Of a DNA stretch of 52,173 nt, positions 1 to 12,153 are shown in pieces. The position numbers and the translations under genes are program-made. This DNA comes from Rhizophagus sp. LPA8_4_AMF (Eukaryota; Glomeromycota; Glomeromycetes; Glomerales; Glomeraceae): contig JADRCO010000117.1 of assembly GCA_021464525.1 (NCBI GenBank), positions 1 to 52,173 on the forward strand. Direction: 5' to 3'. Below the pieces are notes generated by a model, which saw only the letters and a list, made by a program, of their open reading frames with translations, was not told where the DNA came from and made no database searches. Position 1 is the stretch's first letter. Each line of letters begins with the position of its first letter.

Positions 1-2412
1 AAAAAAAAAAGTTTTTTTTTTTTTTTTTTTTTTTTTTTTATTATTTTTAATTTAGATGTATTATTAATTTTTTTTTTTTTTTTTTATATAATTTATATAT
101 ATTTTTTTTCTTTTAGTATAATTTTTGAACATTTTTATTATTAATTTAGATTTATATATATATATATATATTTTCTATTTATTTATTAGAGTATAAAAAA
201 AAAGTATTTTCAATATTTTCAATATTTTCAAAATAATTATCGCATTTTTTTTTTTTTTTAAAAAAAACAATAATTTTTAATTTAACAATGATAACGAATG
301 TATACTTTAGAGTATTAAATTTAGAATTATTGATCATTTATGTAATAACCTAACTTTATCATTGATATAAACTATAAACTATTTAAACTTTATCACGAAA
401 TCACGAAATCACGAAATCACAAAGTTTAAGAGTTATACAACCAATCGATGACATCATCTACTTCTTAACACGTCCCAATTTTCTCACGCGTCAACGATAA
501 AGTTCATTTAACGACCAATTATAGTTCGTACCACTTCTTCGAAAAACTTTAATCTATTAAAGCACGAAAAATTATTTTTTTTATAAAAAAAGAAAATTCT
601 TTCAGTTTTTCCTTTCAACTAGTTTCGAGATCACATGACTATAAAACGCGTAAAAATTTAATCGAGATTTTTAATTAAACAAGAATTACCTCCTAAAGAT
701 TGTTTTTATATGAGTCATTTTTTCAATTATACTATATTTTAGAAAGAAAGAAGCGGTATGTTTAAAAACAAATTTTGTTACTTGCGTAAGAGTTAACTAA
801 GGTATAGCCACATAAGCACAATACTGGCACAATTGGCACAATTGAGGGAACGAAATGTCCAATTCTTGGTTTATTCTAAGTAATAGAGTTGTTATAGCAA
901 CACACTTTCTTGACCCATTGAATGGTCAATATAAAAGCGTCTGACCAATGTAAAAACGTCTGGTCTATCACCACCATCACCATCGCCATCACAAACAACT
1001 GCCAATACCATTGCAAATACAATTAGGAATGTCAACTAAAAGAATGTGATCTTTATAAGGGTTTCAAACGTTCTTCTAGCAATGAACTCTGGATAACTGT
1101 TTATTATAATATATTTAGCAGAATTATACAAGAACTGGATCCGAATCAATCCTAATTTAACAAAATTCAGTTTTGAAGAACTTATGCAACTCATCTTAAT
1201 CAATACCTCTTGAACACTCAGGATCAACATTATCATTCTTTATTAATATAATCTAAGATGCTAACCGAAGCATTTTGCTACAATTGCCTAGCATTTAATG
1301 ATCATATTATTTACTTGATTACAATTGTCTTTTAGCGAAAAAAATATTTTTTTACAAAAAAAACGAAATAAATTCCATTGAGGAAGGAGTAATTACAATA
1401 GAGTATGATGTAATATATGCAATCGAACCAACCATACAACCTCAACATGTTCGCGTTATTAAACGCTGACCAATTTTCTTCCGAGAATTTATTAAAATCT
1501 CTTAATTATTTTCGATAAATATGCTTTAACGACCCTACGCGATCCTTCTTTCGTAGGATAAATATTATTACTCGTGCAACATTTTTTACCATATCCTAGA
1601 AAATTTAGTTGAAATGAGTAAAGAAAGAAGTTTCTGTTTATTTGAACATTTGGAAACCTAATTGGATATCTGTCCATCTAATTTTGGATTATTGTCATAT
1701 TTGGACAATGAGGCCATGTCTAATTGAATTTGAATCCAATGTCCAATGTCCAATTATATATTTAACTACACTAGATGGACTACGAAATAAAGGTACGACT
1801 ATAATAAGAGAATTTCCTGAAATAAAATAATATAAAATTTACCGCATGTCAGCAGAATCACCATCAAATTTACGTTCAAATGACACACATAAAGAAATAA
1901 TTCTCATCCAAAGATAAAATTAACTAGTAATAACCGTGTTTTTCCTGGTGATTGATCTTCACAAAACTTATAAAATCTTTTGGTATATAGTGTATATAAT
2001 GGAGGTATTACAAATTTATTTTTATAAATACAAGTAAATATTTGGTAAAAATTATTTAAAAAAGAATTTTTAAAAATATATATACCAGAATAATAAGATT
2101 CAACGTGAAGTATGAAGCTTATATCATATCGTGTCTATCACTCTATCTTATCTAGGAAAAATGGTAAAAAAAATTAATGAAGAGTTTTAATTATGTAAAT
2201 TTTTTCACAAAGTATCAAGAATAAAAACGATTACAAGTAATAATGATAATAATTAAAAACATTATTCTATTTATTTTTTAAAAAGTTATATTACGATCTC
2301 CTAAAATAATCTTGAATAAAAAAAAATATATATCCAAAAACCTTTTTTGATTTAAGTCTATCTCATATTTTAAATAAAGAAATAAATTAACTAATAATCT
2401 TTTATTATCTTA
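1..2412. other. Gene-free AT-rich stretch
   Basis: I see no gene that can be supported here. The first 250 bases are long A and T runs. The only open frames are 61-66 codons long, start at arbitrary ATGs and resemble nothing I know. A short tandem repeat lies at 393-424, a CAC/CAT triplet-rich patch at about 969-992, and the words TCCAATG are repeated near 1735-1755. The right end holds the presumed 3' flank of the minus-strand signal peptidase subunit gene. Confidence 0.6.
393..424. repeat. 8-bp tandem repeat (TCACGAAA)
   Basis: Four head-to-tail copies of TCACGAAA can be read directly; the last copy is slightly altered. It is a short microsatellite in otherwise unstructured AT-rich DNA. 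Confidence 0.85.
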
Positions 2413-2976
2413 TTAAGTAGATTTTTCTTTTAATTCATCAGCTTCTACTTGTTCGGGTTTATCTTGTTCAATTTGAATTGGAGGAAGCCATTGAACTGGA
2501 TGTTGATTATAAAATGACCAAGGTGGAAGCACAAACTTTTTTTTAAAAAAAAAAAATTATTAAGAAAATGAATGAAAATTAAAAATTGATTTTAGTAAAA
2601 TTATATGAATCAAAATACATACTACAGATGTAAGAAAAATTCCACCACCAAAGATTTGAAAAGCCAAAACAAGACTTTGCAGTAAGAATCCCGCAATAAA
2701 TCCAATAATCTAAATTTTTTTTTTTTTTTTAAAAAAAAAAAACTTTTAACTAAATACGTATTTTTCTTTGTAAAATAAAAGAATGTATTAAATACAATAT
2801 ATACCGCAAATAATATGATTCCCACTTGAGAAATTAATTCAGCCTGTTTTTGACCTTCAAAATCCTAAAATATATAATATATATATATATATATATATAA
2901 ACTGTTATAGTATAATAAAATGGTAATATTCAATAATAATAAAAGATATTCTTACAATTTTCCATTCGAACCACAT
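2413..2976 (-). CDS. SPC1: Signal peptidase complex subunit 1 (SPC1/SPCS1 family)
   Basis: Small ER membrane subunit of the signal peptidase complex, which removes signal peptides from secretory proteins; this subunit is accessory and not catalytic. My model has four exons: 2956-2976, 2805-2864, 2623-2709 and 2413-2535, with GT..AG introns, all phase 0. It gives 96 residues, the usual size of the family. Visible signs are the start MWFEWKIDFEGQKQAE, two hydrophobic membrane spans separated by a short turn, and the family hallmark LPPWSFYNQHPVQWLPP after the second span, followed by a charged tail. The start is the only ATG before the conserved N-terminus. The first exon encodes only seven residues, so automatic gene finders may miss it. 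It is divergent from the TTC27 gene, with 388 bases between the two starts. Confidence 0.9.
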
Positions 2977-3364
2977 TATGCTAAATAAAAAAAAATATCA
3001 AATTAAATAAAATCAAAATTTACAATGTTATGAGTTTATTTAAATTAATTAAATTAATTAAATAATAAATTAGGATAATATTAAAAAAATAACAATTTAT
3101 TAATTTTTTATGTTATATAAACTTTTAAAAAGAAATTGACTCGTCAAATTCTATGCATTTGATAAAAAAAAAAAAATCGACTACTCCCCTTATTATATAA
3201 ATTTTCAAAGTTTTTTGTACAACAAAACGTGGAGCCAATTGATTAATCACCTAAATTGATTGGTAGATTGGAAGGATCTTGAAAATCAATCTTTTTTAAG
3301 GTAATATAAAAATGCTTACAAATTAAAAAACGCTTTTTTTTTCTTTTTCTAATAAAAAAGGATA
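2977..3364. promoter_or_regulatory. Shared divergent promoter region of SPC1 and TTC27
   Basis: These 388 bases separate the start codons of two divergent conserved genes, so both promoters must lie here or in the 5' ends. It is AT-rich, with an ATTAATTAA-like repeat near 3040-3060 and a pyrimidine-rich stretch (about 3330-3350) just before the TTC27 start. No specific factor site is claimed. Confidence 0.5.
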
Positions 3365-5944
3365 ATGGATTCTTTAAACAATACTGCAAATTATATTGAA
3401 AAATTAGAATGGGCATTAATTTTAGGAAATTCTATACAGGAGAATTCATCAAATTCAACAGAAACTTTAGTATCGAATATTATCAATGGACTGTATAAGG
3501 AATGTTTGACATGTAATATAGCAAAACAGATTTTTGGAACAGAATTATCTGGTGAGGATGATTGTATCAAAAAATTTGTAGAAAACTTGGATGTAAACGC
3601 TTATATTTCTAAAAGGATCAAGGAGTATATTTCAAGTGATTTACTAGAATTAGAATCACAACAACAACATCATCATCAATCATTTAGACAACTTAATTTA
3701 CTCTGTATTGCAATCGCTTGTTTAAATGCCTTTGTACAAATTTCTTGGACGGGACCAAATTTGGATCTTGAATCACAAGATATTTTACCAACAATTATAA
3801 GAGAAAAATGCAATACTGACGAATTAAATAAGAAAGCTCTTGAAATATTGTCTGTTGATGGTGAAGAAACTTACCATTTGACACCTCAAGCTTTATATCT
3901 TCTAATTTCAAGAATTATCTTGGTGGAAAATGAACAAATTTTTACTGATTTGAAAACTTCTTTATGGTGGGCGCAAAGAGTTCTATTCATTCAACAACGT
4001 ATTCTAGATAATGTTGCCGGTTCTTTGCATGACTTAATGTTGCAATATTTTAAAACACTTGAAAGTAAACTTCCTTCAACAAATTTAGATATTTATACAA
4101 GATATTATATTGAACTCGGTCTTTTATATCATTATTATGGCCAAGATTCTTTAGGTTTTGATTATTTTTTGAAAGCACAAAAATCAAGTGGATTTCAATG
4201 GAAAATAACTGGAGCATTAGGCAAAAGAACAAAATTTCAAACATTTGATGTATCACAATTGTTAATTGTTGCCAATAGTGCTGATTCTAAAGAATCTCAA
4301 GATGAAAACACTACAAAGAAAAATCTTCCAGATAATTTAATATTAAACGATGATACTCTACTGGAAAAAATCGAATTTTCTAAACAAGATGACCAAAAAG
4401 ATGACAAAGATAATACAGATTTAGATCCTCATAATCAAAAGAATCTTAAAGTTATTGATCAATGTCTTTTGCTCGCTTTTTGCTTAGATATAAAAAATAC
4501 AAATCCATCTCATGGTATAACTATAGAACAAATGATACCTTACGTATCTCGTGTATTAGAAAATCCAAACAATTGGATGGTTTACACTATGGCATTATTA
4601 TTAAGATCACGCCTTGAAAAAGCAAAGGTTCGAACAGTTGAACGTTCTGTTCTTCAACTTCAAGCGCTCGTTGATCAATTTCCTCTTGAACTTTCTAGTG
4701 CGCAAGAACGTATAGCATATTTTTATCAAATTTTATTACCACCAAAATGGGAAATGGAAAGGGAACTTGCTGTGCAATATTTGTCATTAGGCGTTGTTCG
4801 TTCATCTTTACAAATATTTGAACGATTAGAATTGTGGGAAGATGTGATCAACTGTTATATTATGCTCGAAAAAGAAGAAAAGGCTAAACAGATTATACAT
4901 GAACAACTTCAAATAACCCCAAATTCACCTAAACTTTATTGTCTTTTAGGTGACATTGAAAAGAATCCAAAACATTGGGAACATGCATGGGAAATTTCAG
5001 GATGTCGATTCGCTCGTGCAATGCGATCTCTTGGTGGATACTGGTATAAACAAGAAGATTATCGAAAATCCATTGATTGTTATGCGAATGCCCTCAAAAT
5101 AAATCCTCTTTTTGAAAATTCTTGGTTTATTCAGGGATGTGCTGCAATGCATTTAGAAGAATGGGAAACTGCTATACAAGCTTTTTCTCGAGTTATATCT
5201 ATTGATCCTGAGAATCCTGAAGCTTGGAATAATTTAGCATCAGTGTTTTTGAGACAAAATCGTAAAACAGACGCTTTCAATGCATTCCAACAAGGATTGA
5301 AATTAAAACATGATAGTTGGAAAATATGGACAAACTATATGTATATAGCTATTGATATTGGCGAATTCGCTGAAACTATGAGAGCTATGCAACGTGTTGT
5401 TGACTTACGATGGGAAAAAGAAAAAGATTCATGTGTTGATGTGGAAGTGTTAGAACTATTAATAAATGCCGTTACGAAAGATATTCAAGATGCATCTAAA
5501 TTAGCACCGAGACTTGAAAAATTATTGACCGAAACTATTACTTCGAGAATTACCTCAAATCAACATATATGGCAACTCTGTGCTCAATTTTGGTTTTGGA
5601 AGAAGGATTATGATAAAGTTCTTGAAGCACACTTGAAAGCATATCGAAGCGTATTACATGATCCAATGTTAGAATCTTCAGAGGTTGTGTTTGAAAAAGT
5701 AGTCAATGTTGCATTAGATGTCGTAGAAGCATACCAGAATTTTGGTGATAAAAAAGTTTTACGAAACAAAACTAAAAAAGATTCTAATATTGACATAATA
5801 GAAGAAGAAGAGATTATTGTTTGTAAAGATTGGAAATATCAAGCTAAAAGTTTATTAAAGAGTTTGATAGGAAAAACAAAAAATTCTTTTGAAGGCACAC
5901 CAATGCATGATAAGTTAAAAGAAACGTTAAAAGAATTAAGTTAA
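3365..5944 (+). CDS. TTC27: Tetratricopeptide repeat protein TTC27 / EMW1 homologue
   Basis: One uninterrupted 859-residue frame, close to the usual length of TTC27 and yeast Emw1. The N-terminal two thirds is helical with low-complexity inserts: a QQQHHHHQ-like stretch near residue 100 and an acidic Asp/Lys-rich segment near 340-360. The diagnostic part is the TPR block at about residues 548-680, which contains CRFARAMRSLGGYWY, NPLFENSWFIQGCAA and IDPENPEAWNNLASVF, a run strongly conserved in this family. Family knowledge: yeast Emw1 is essential and linked to cell-wall integrity, and human TTC27 has been tied to HSP90/R2TP-dependent assembly. No enzyme activity is expected; it is probably a cytosolic scaffold. 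The start is the first ATG after a pyrimidine-rich leader. Its 3' end converges on the lysine-rich gene downstream. Confidence 0.92.
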   Translation: MDSLNNTANYIEKLEWALILGNSIQENSSNSTETLVSNIINGLYKECLTCNIAKQIFGTELSGEDDCIKKFVENLDVNAYISKRIKEYISSDLLELESQQQHHHQSFRQLNLLCIAIACLNAFVQISWTGPNLDLESQDILPTIIREKCNTDELNKKALEILSVDGEETYHLTPQALYLLISRIILVENEQIFTDLKTSLWWAQRVLFIQQRILDNVAGSLHDLMLQYFKTLESKLPSTNLDIYTRYYIELGLLYHYYGQDSLGFDYFLKAQKSSGFQWKITGALGKRTKFQTFDVSQLLIVANSADSKESQDENTTKKNLPDNLILNDDTLLEKIEFSKQDDQKDDKDNTDLDPHNQKNLKVIDQCLLLAFCLDIKNTNPSHGITIEQMIPYVSRVLENPNNWMVYTMALLLRSRLEKAKVRTVERSVLQLQALVDQFPLELSSAQERIAYFYQILLPPKWEMERELAVQYLSLGVVRSSLQIFERLELWEDVINCYIMLEKEEKAKQIIHEQLQITPNSPKLYCLLGDIEKNPKHWEHAWEISGCRFARAMRSLGGYWYKQEDYRKSIDCYANALKINPLFENSWFIQGCAAMHLEEWETAIQAFSRVISIDPENPEAWNNLASVFLRQNRKTDAFNAFQQGLKLKHDSWKIWTNYMYIAIDIGEFAETMRAMQRVVDLRWEKEKDSCVDVEVLELLINAVTKDIQDASKLAPRLEKLLTETITSRITSNQHIWQLCAQFWFWKKDYDKVLEAHLKAYRSVLHDPMLESSEVVFEKVVNVALDVVEAYQNFGDKKVLRNKTKKDSNIDIIEEEEIIVCKDWKYQAKSLLKSLIGKTKNSFEGTPMHDKLKETLKELS

Positions 5945-6337
5945 TTAAGTATATAAGTATTTTTTTATTAATTTTGAATTTTAATATTTTAGTTTAGAAA
6001 TAATTTTTAATATAGTGTCGTAAAATTAATTAAGATATTATTAGCCTGGAATTTCTAATTTTTCACTTCTAGTGAATTGAAGTCAGATCTGAAATAAAAA
6101 TCAGTAAAATAAAAGAGAACAAAATTTTGTAGCAAATGCCGTATATAATATGTAATGTATTTTATTTGTTAATAAAAAAGATTAGAGCATATGTTTATTT
6201 ATGATCATATCATACAAAAACATATTATTATTCCTAATAAGCAATGAAATCTGTAAAGTTCGCATAAATTTTTTTGAATAAAACAATTTAATCAGCAAAA
6301 ATCCCTGAGAATAGTAGTACTGTAATATGTGAACAAA

Positions 6338-7572
6338 TCAATGTAACCAAGTGGCATTTTCAATACCCTTAAGAACTATTTTCCAACGATTCATAACCTT
6401 GAGCGTTCTATTTACGTTTCTTTTCCTGTTCATTAAACCACCATCGCACAATGAACGTTCATGTCTCTTCTAGATTTTTTTTTTGGATAATTTGTAAAAC
6501 AGGTAAATAATGATGATAAAAATTAAACAAGAAAGAAAATAATTATTACCATTTTATGCTCATAACGGCGCCTCTTTTGCCCAGTTTTCTTCATTTTGCC
6601 AGTAGGTTTCGCAGAAATATGCGGTACTTTATCCATTTCATACAATTTACTCCTTGTGTCAAATTCTTTCTCAAGTTCCTCATAAATGAGTTTAGCATGT
6701 TCTTTTAAAAGATAAGGGGAAAATTTTGCTACAGTTACATTGTCTTGACCGGGCTCATCTTTAACATGTTCAATTTCACTAGTTTCACTATCATTTAAGT
6801 CTGTCTCATCTTGATGTTGTTGTTCATCCTGATATTTTATTTCGTCATCCCTAAGTTCATTTATACTTTTGAATTTTTCTTCAACATCGTCAGCCCAGGA
6901 AATTGGTTTTTCTTTATAGATATCATTCATAAGGTCATCTTTTTCATCCTTTAATAGAATTCGTTCTGATTTCATTCGTGATTTTCCTATTAGTTGCTCC
7001 TTTTCTTTACCTTTCGTTTCTTTCTTTTTACCGAGTAAAGGACCATGCATTTGCTGCTTGATTTGCAATTTTTTTTTATTTTTAGCTTTTCTTAAAGTTG
7101 CTTCGGATACAATACCTTTATAATTTTCTTTTTGTTTCGTTTCACTTAATTCATTCTTCCATTCATTTTTCCATTCATATTCGAAAACTTCTAAAACTTC
7201 AACCCAGTTCGCGACCAATCCAATATTTCCTTGACTATTTTTAACGTCATCCTGAAATAAATTTTGATATATGTCACAAGCCGAATTGGCTTTTCTGATG
7301 AAATCAGGTAGTTTAACAACCTTATTTTGTTTACCACCCTCAGAAGTGATAATGGTTTCATGAATATTACGATACACTTTCTCAAGGCGACGAGTAAAAA
7401 TTTTTAATACAATAGTTAATGGGACTAATGTTATTTTAATCGTCGACTCTTTTTCATCGTTTTTATAAACGGATGATTGAAAAGGTGAAGGAGTTGATGT
7501 TTGATAAAATGAAAGTGTTGATGATGGTTCCGAAATCTCTAATGTTGATGGCAGGACTTTTAAAGTTGACAT
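6338..7572 (-). CDS. Lysine-rich protein of unknown function
   Basis: I do not recognise the family. I read two exons, 6550-7572 and 6338-6469, joined at phase 0 across an 80-base GT..AG intron. The second exon adds 43 residues in frame to a TGA, giving 384 residues, and replaces a short hydrophobic read-through tail. The N-terminus is Ser/Thr/Pro-rich. Residues about 45-110 may fold (VLKIFTRRLEKVYRNIHE). The middle is highly charged with Lys/Glu runs and possible coiled coil, and contains PISWADDVEEKF. The C-terminus is basic (KRRRYEHKMKRHERS), a possible nuclear or nucleolar targeting region. It converges on TTC27. A nuclear or ribosome-assembly role would be a guess from composition only. 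Confidence 0.7.
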
Positions 7573-9339
7573 TATAATGTAAAAAGAATAATTTAATCCA
7601 GATTATGGTCAAAGAAATTTTTAACGTAAAAAAAAATTTGTTATTGAAAAACGACGTTTATTTATAATTTATTTATTCTTATTACCTGAGTTATCACAGA
7701 ACATTTTTTTAAATATGGCAATCAGCCAAATATATAGAAGAAGAGATTTGATTTTGAGAAAGTCAAAATAATTTAACATCAGTTGATTTAAAGAAAATTT
7801 AATTGGGTTTTTAAATTCTTTATTTTTAAACTCGTACATAATTATGATATTTTCGATTGATCCTTTTTTTTTATATTTATAATTACATCACATTATATAT
7901 ATTAATAATGATGGCAAGTGATTGAACCAATCATTTGATAAATTGATCCTTGATATCAATTCTTTAAGCTCTTTTATCAATACGTAGTTAAACTCTTTAG
8001 GAAATTCGAATAAAAAAAGGTATTGATTAGATATATATTTAGCCGTGACAACGTTGCAAAAACATGTTTCGATGTAACATATTGAGTAAATCGTGAGTAG
8101 CAAAAAGCGATGAATAGTAATATTATACATATGAAAATTAATAGGTAATGAATGGTAATTCGATTTATTTACAATATTGAGCTTGAAATACGGTTTGAGT
8201 ATAGTTCTCCAACAATAATGTTTTCAAAGACACGAGATCTATTACTTGAGTATATCTTGAATGCTTAGATCTTTTAACATTTAAATTTTACTCTTATGTT
8301 TTTCCTCATTGGTAATAAATAGAGCTACTGAAAGCTGATCGTTAACTAAATTTATAACAGTTTTAGCAGTGATCTTATAAGATCTCAAATGAATTTAAGG
8401 CGCAAATGAACATCATCATCCGAATAAATAACAAAGGACCTCAAAAATCTTCATCAGTGATTTCATGCCTTGTACTGTATTTTCAAGAAAACAAATATTA
8501 ATATTAAAGAGCAGCCTTTGTTGAACCTGTTTTTATTTCAGCTTACATTCCTATAAACAGAGAAAGAACGTTGAATTTGACATAAGAGATGTATGATAAT
8601 ATAATTTGGCTCTTCCACATCTTCCACAAGATATATCTTCTAGTTCATTTATAATATCATGATTGGAGCTACCGATTTCCTTTCTAGAAAGATGCGAGAA
8701 TACAATGGATACACGGGTTTATGTTAAAGTAATTCCTTGAATGATGGATTGTCGAGAGCTATGTGTATATCATTATGTAGAAACTAGAGACATCTACTGT
8801 CTGCTTGTAACTGTTAAGCATTAGCCAGTAATTCGACCATTCGAAAATCCAATTCCACGATTGCCATCCAAGACTACTTGTTGCATTTAAAATACTTTAA
8901 ATGGTGATTCTTTGATTTACGCTTCATGGGTGTAATACATCCCTTTCTGTGTTTATTACATAAAGGGCATACCAATGCAATATTAGTATGTCATAACACT
9001 ATTAACTGAGAATGTTCGTCAAGAGGTACAAAATAGGATATTCCAAGTGCGTTAAACAGAGAACTTCTAATAATTCGTAGTTTTCAGAAAGAAGAGAACA
9101 TTTGAGAGCCTGTATAACCCTGTTATATTTTTTAAAAGTCTGAAGATCATACATATTTTTATATAATGTTGTCGAGTCTTGTTAACAAATAAAAAAGATT
9201 TATTTTTAAAACATGATAAAAAAGTTTTTTTTTTTTGATTTAAGAGTATGATTTAAGATATATATATATAAAAAGGGTATCCGTTACATACTCTAGATAT
9301 TACTATCTTTTATTAATATAGAAATACATAGCGACTAAT
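7573..9339. other. Gene-poor intergenic DNA
   Basis: No intact gene is supported. A minus-strand frame near 8895-9000 reads a Cys/His-rich stretch (CPLCNKHRKGC, then HH and C) but is bounded by stops; it may be decayed coding DNA related to the transposase remnant next door, or chance. Poly-T and AT runs lie near 9225 and 9255. Confidence 0.45.
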
Positions 9340-9800
9340 AATAATGACAAGATTTGACTCGATTTAGTATGACAGTTCCTCACTCAGAAATGTGGCTTTT
9401 GATACTAGGAAATCGGAAACTTAGGTTATGATCATTGTATACAACTAAACTTGTGGGAGCGCGTGATGCCGGAAATATATAAAGCTATGGAATCGATCTT
9501 CTAGGTTGAGAATATTTCTCACCTTGTATAAAGTGGCGGGAAAATTTACAAAAGTAGTACAGCCTGCTTCTTCCAATACCAGTTTCATAAATTTTATTAG
9601 CGATTCTGTCGCTGTCTCTGGAGTGTTAAATCTCATTCGAAATTTCATAATCCATAATAAATCCATAAAGCTCATTGTGATTTAAATTGACATTTAGGTC
9701 TTGGTATGGTTCGAAAGGAGGGCATGAATAATCTTCAAAATTTTCAGAATTGTTACTTTCCGATTCGTCATCTTCATCAGAATAGTTATTCTTTATGAAC
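9340..9800 (-). pseudogene. Decayed transposase fragment (Plavaka/CACTA-like)
   Basis: Reading the minus strand from 9800, an acidic Ser/Asp/Glu-rich run is followed by CPPFEPYQDLNVNLNHNELY. The frame then shifts into FNTPETATESLIKFMKLVL, which I know from fungal Plavaka-like transposases. FPATLYKVRNILNLEDRFHSF follows, and the frame breaks again where these proteins have a CPxCHKLY cysteine cluster. Weak similarity continues to about 9340 with in-frame stops. There are at least two frameshifts and several stops, so it is a dead fragment. No terminal repeats or flanking duplication were found. The assignment rests on recalled family sequence. Confidence 0.6.
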
Positions 9801-10321
9801 TAATATGAATTTTATTGATAATTTGTTTTACGAATTTAAAAGTGAATTCAGAATATCCAAACATTGTATCTAAATTTGGATATTATTATTTATAATGAAA
9901 GAGTTACTGATACAATACCTACTTTCCTTTAATGAAATGATTAGTTTAACGATTATAAGAGAATAATACAATTTGTTACAATAGTAAGTAGTTGGTTTAT
10001 ATTTGGTTTGAAATGACGATATTATTAAATAAAATCAAAATTTTATGATTCAATCAATCGGTTATCGGTGTAACTTTAAATTCTTTGATGCTAAAAATAA
10101 TCATTTCCATAAAGGGTGTATTTGAATTCCTATTTTTATCTACTCTTAAAGTTTGAACTTAAAAAGTATATCAGCCAATTGGTGTATGTGCTACCACTTA
10201 TTTATAAATGAAAATGACTGTAATGGTTAAAATGATCGTCCGTTTACAAAAGTTTTTGTAACTTTCGGTTTCTGTCTGTCTTTTTCTTTGTCCAGTTCTT
10301 CTTTCAATAAAAATTATAAAG

Positions 10322-12153
10322 ATGGGAAAGAAAGACGGCAAGGTGCCCGTGCAAGGCCCTTTTCGTAGAATGAACATTTATGTGGCAATATTTCTTATAT
10401 CTTTTCTTATTTTAATATCCTATATTTCTAATCCTTACGACCAAATATTAGGTAATGAAATCATAGATAATGAAGCTGACAAAACAGGAGAACCAGGAAA
10501 TTATAATATATTATTTGCAATCACCTCTACAGTTGGCGCTATAAGTCAAAGGAGGTTATTAAGGGAAGCACTTTTTGGTATAAAGAATAACTTGGAACCA
10601 TGTATGTTCCAAGATGGTAACGTTTATTATAAGTTCTTAATTGAACCATATAAAAGTGTAGAAAGAGGCAAGTTAAGAGACTTTACTGCAGAAGTTGTTG
10701 AATACGATGATATTAAGGAATTTCCAAATCTCAGTGATCAAAAATTTCAAGAAAACATTCTCCAATGGGTAATAAATTTGTCAAAATTTTATTGTTTATA
10801 AATATATTTTTATACGTATGTTTGTAATTATTTAACAAACCAAATTTGATTATTTTCTAGGCACAAGATCTCGGAACTAATAAAGATATTAATTATAATT
10901 ATCTTGTAATTATTAATGACAAGGCCCTTGTTAATCTTGAAAAACTTCAACAAGTTTTGGAAGAGTCCATTAACGGAAATGTATTGACGCAAACTCAAAA
11001 ACGTAGACTTGTGTGGGGTTCATTCATGACGGAAGATGCTGATGATATGGCCATCATTCTTGGACGTGATGCTATTGCTCCCATTCTCAATTCGAAAAAT
11101 AGCATTAAAGTCATTAACTCAAACTTCACAAATCCGATTACACGAGCTTTTCAATATTACCAAAAATATTCTAATGAGAATGATTTATATCTTGTGAATG
11201 ATGAAATCGGAATTGTCGAATTTCCAAATGCCGTAGAGAATATTTCCATTGAAAAAACTATAGCTGTTGGTCGTGTATACCTGGAAGAAGATATGAGGGA
11301 TTTAGTTGAACATCTTTCAATTCCCAAAACTTTGATTTGTCATCCTCGAAATGACCCAAGTAAATTAAATATTGCTGTTGTCACTAGCAGTTTCGTTTAT
11401 GATAATCTTTGTATGCTCCCCGCAGCTCGTATGACAGGCGATAACAAACGTGGTTATGCTCAAAGAAATGGATACTCTTTTGTAGGAAGATCCGCAGAAT
11501 TTACTCAACAAGTTAGTAAACGACGTAAAACTGTGTGGGGCAAGTTTGATGCTATTGAAAAAGTTCTTCCGCATTATGACTGGGTATTCTGGCTCGATAT
11601 GGATACCGTAATAATGAACTATAATGTAACTGTAGAAGGTCTTTTTGAAAAATTTGTTGAAATAGTTGGTGGGTGGGACGAATTTGAAAAGAAGCACTTA
11701 ATTGTTGCGAGACCAGTACACGATGTGATGATTAATGCTGGAGTGTTTATGATGAGAAATTCTCAATGGAGTCGAGATTTTTTGAGAATTGCACAAAATA
11801 GAAGAGATCTTTATTTGGGCCATATGTATGAACAACATGCCATGTGGGACCTTATAAGAGATCCAGATTGGGCACCCGGAGTAAGTTGAAATTAGAAATT
11901 TTGCTTTAGATCGAAGATAACAAATGTGTAACTAATTTTTTTTTTAATTTTTAAATCGCAGACTTTATGGCTAGACCAAGATGATCGTACTTTTAATACT
12001 TTCCCAGCTCGATATATACATGGTGATTTCGTTGTACATTATGCTCCCGATGGTTGCCCTGCAAAACCGATCATTGATGCTATTGGTAAAATGAAATTAT
12101 TGGAAATAAATCCTGATATGAAAATAACACTTGACCATCTTATGGACCATTAA
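10322..12153 (+). CDS. Type II membrane glycosyltransferase: GT31-like N-half, GT34 C-half
   Basis: Three exons (10322-10768, 10861-11880, 11962-12153), phase-0 introns, 552 residues. A short basic cytosolic tail is followed by one membrane anchor at residues about 20-38, the layout of Golgi type II transferases. The C-terminal half (about 320-545) matches the GMA12/MNN10 family GT34: RNGYSFVG, the DxD motif in FWLDMDT (D395/D397, nucleotide-sugar/metal binding), INAGVFMMRNSQWS, EQHAMWDLI and FVVHYAPDGCP. Members add alpha-galactose or alpha-mannose to N- or O-glycans; the donor cannot be told here. The N-half (about 55-300) resembles GT31 galactosyltransferases (RRLLREALFG; YLVIINDKALVNLEKL), but NDK sits where GT31 enzymes have their DDD, so that half is probably inactive. 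A pyrimidine-rich leader precedes the ATG. Confidence 0.85.

Noticed and set aside
7888..8130. 80-codon minus-strand open frame
   Set aside because: Low complexity, no domain and no supporting context.
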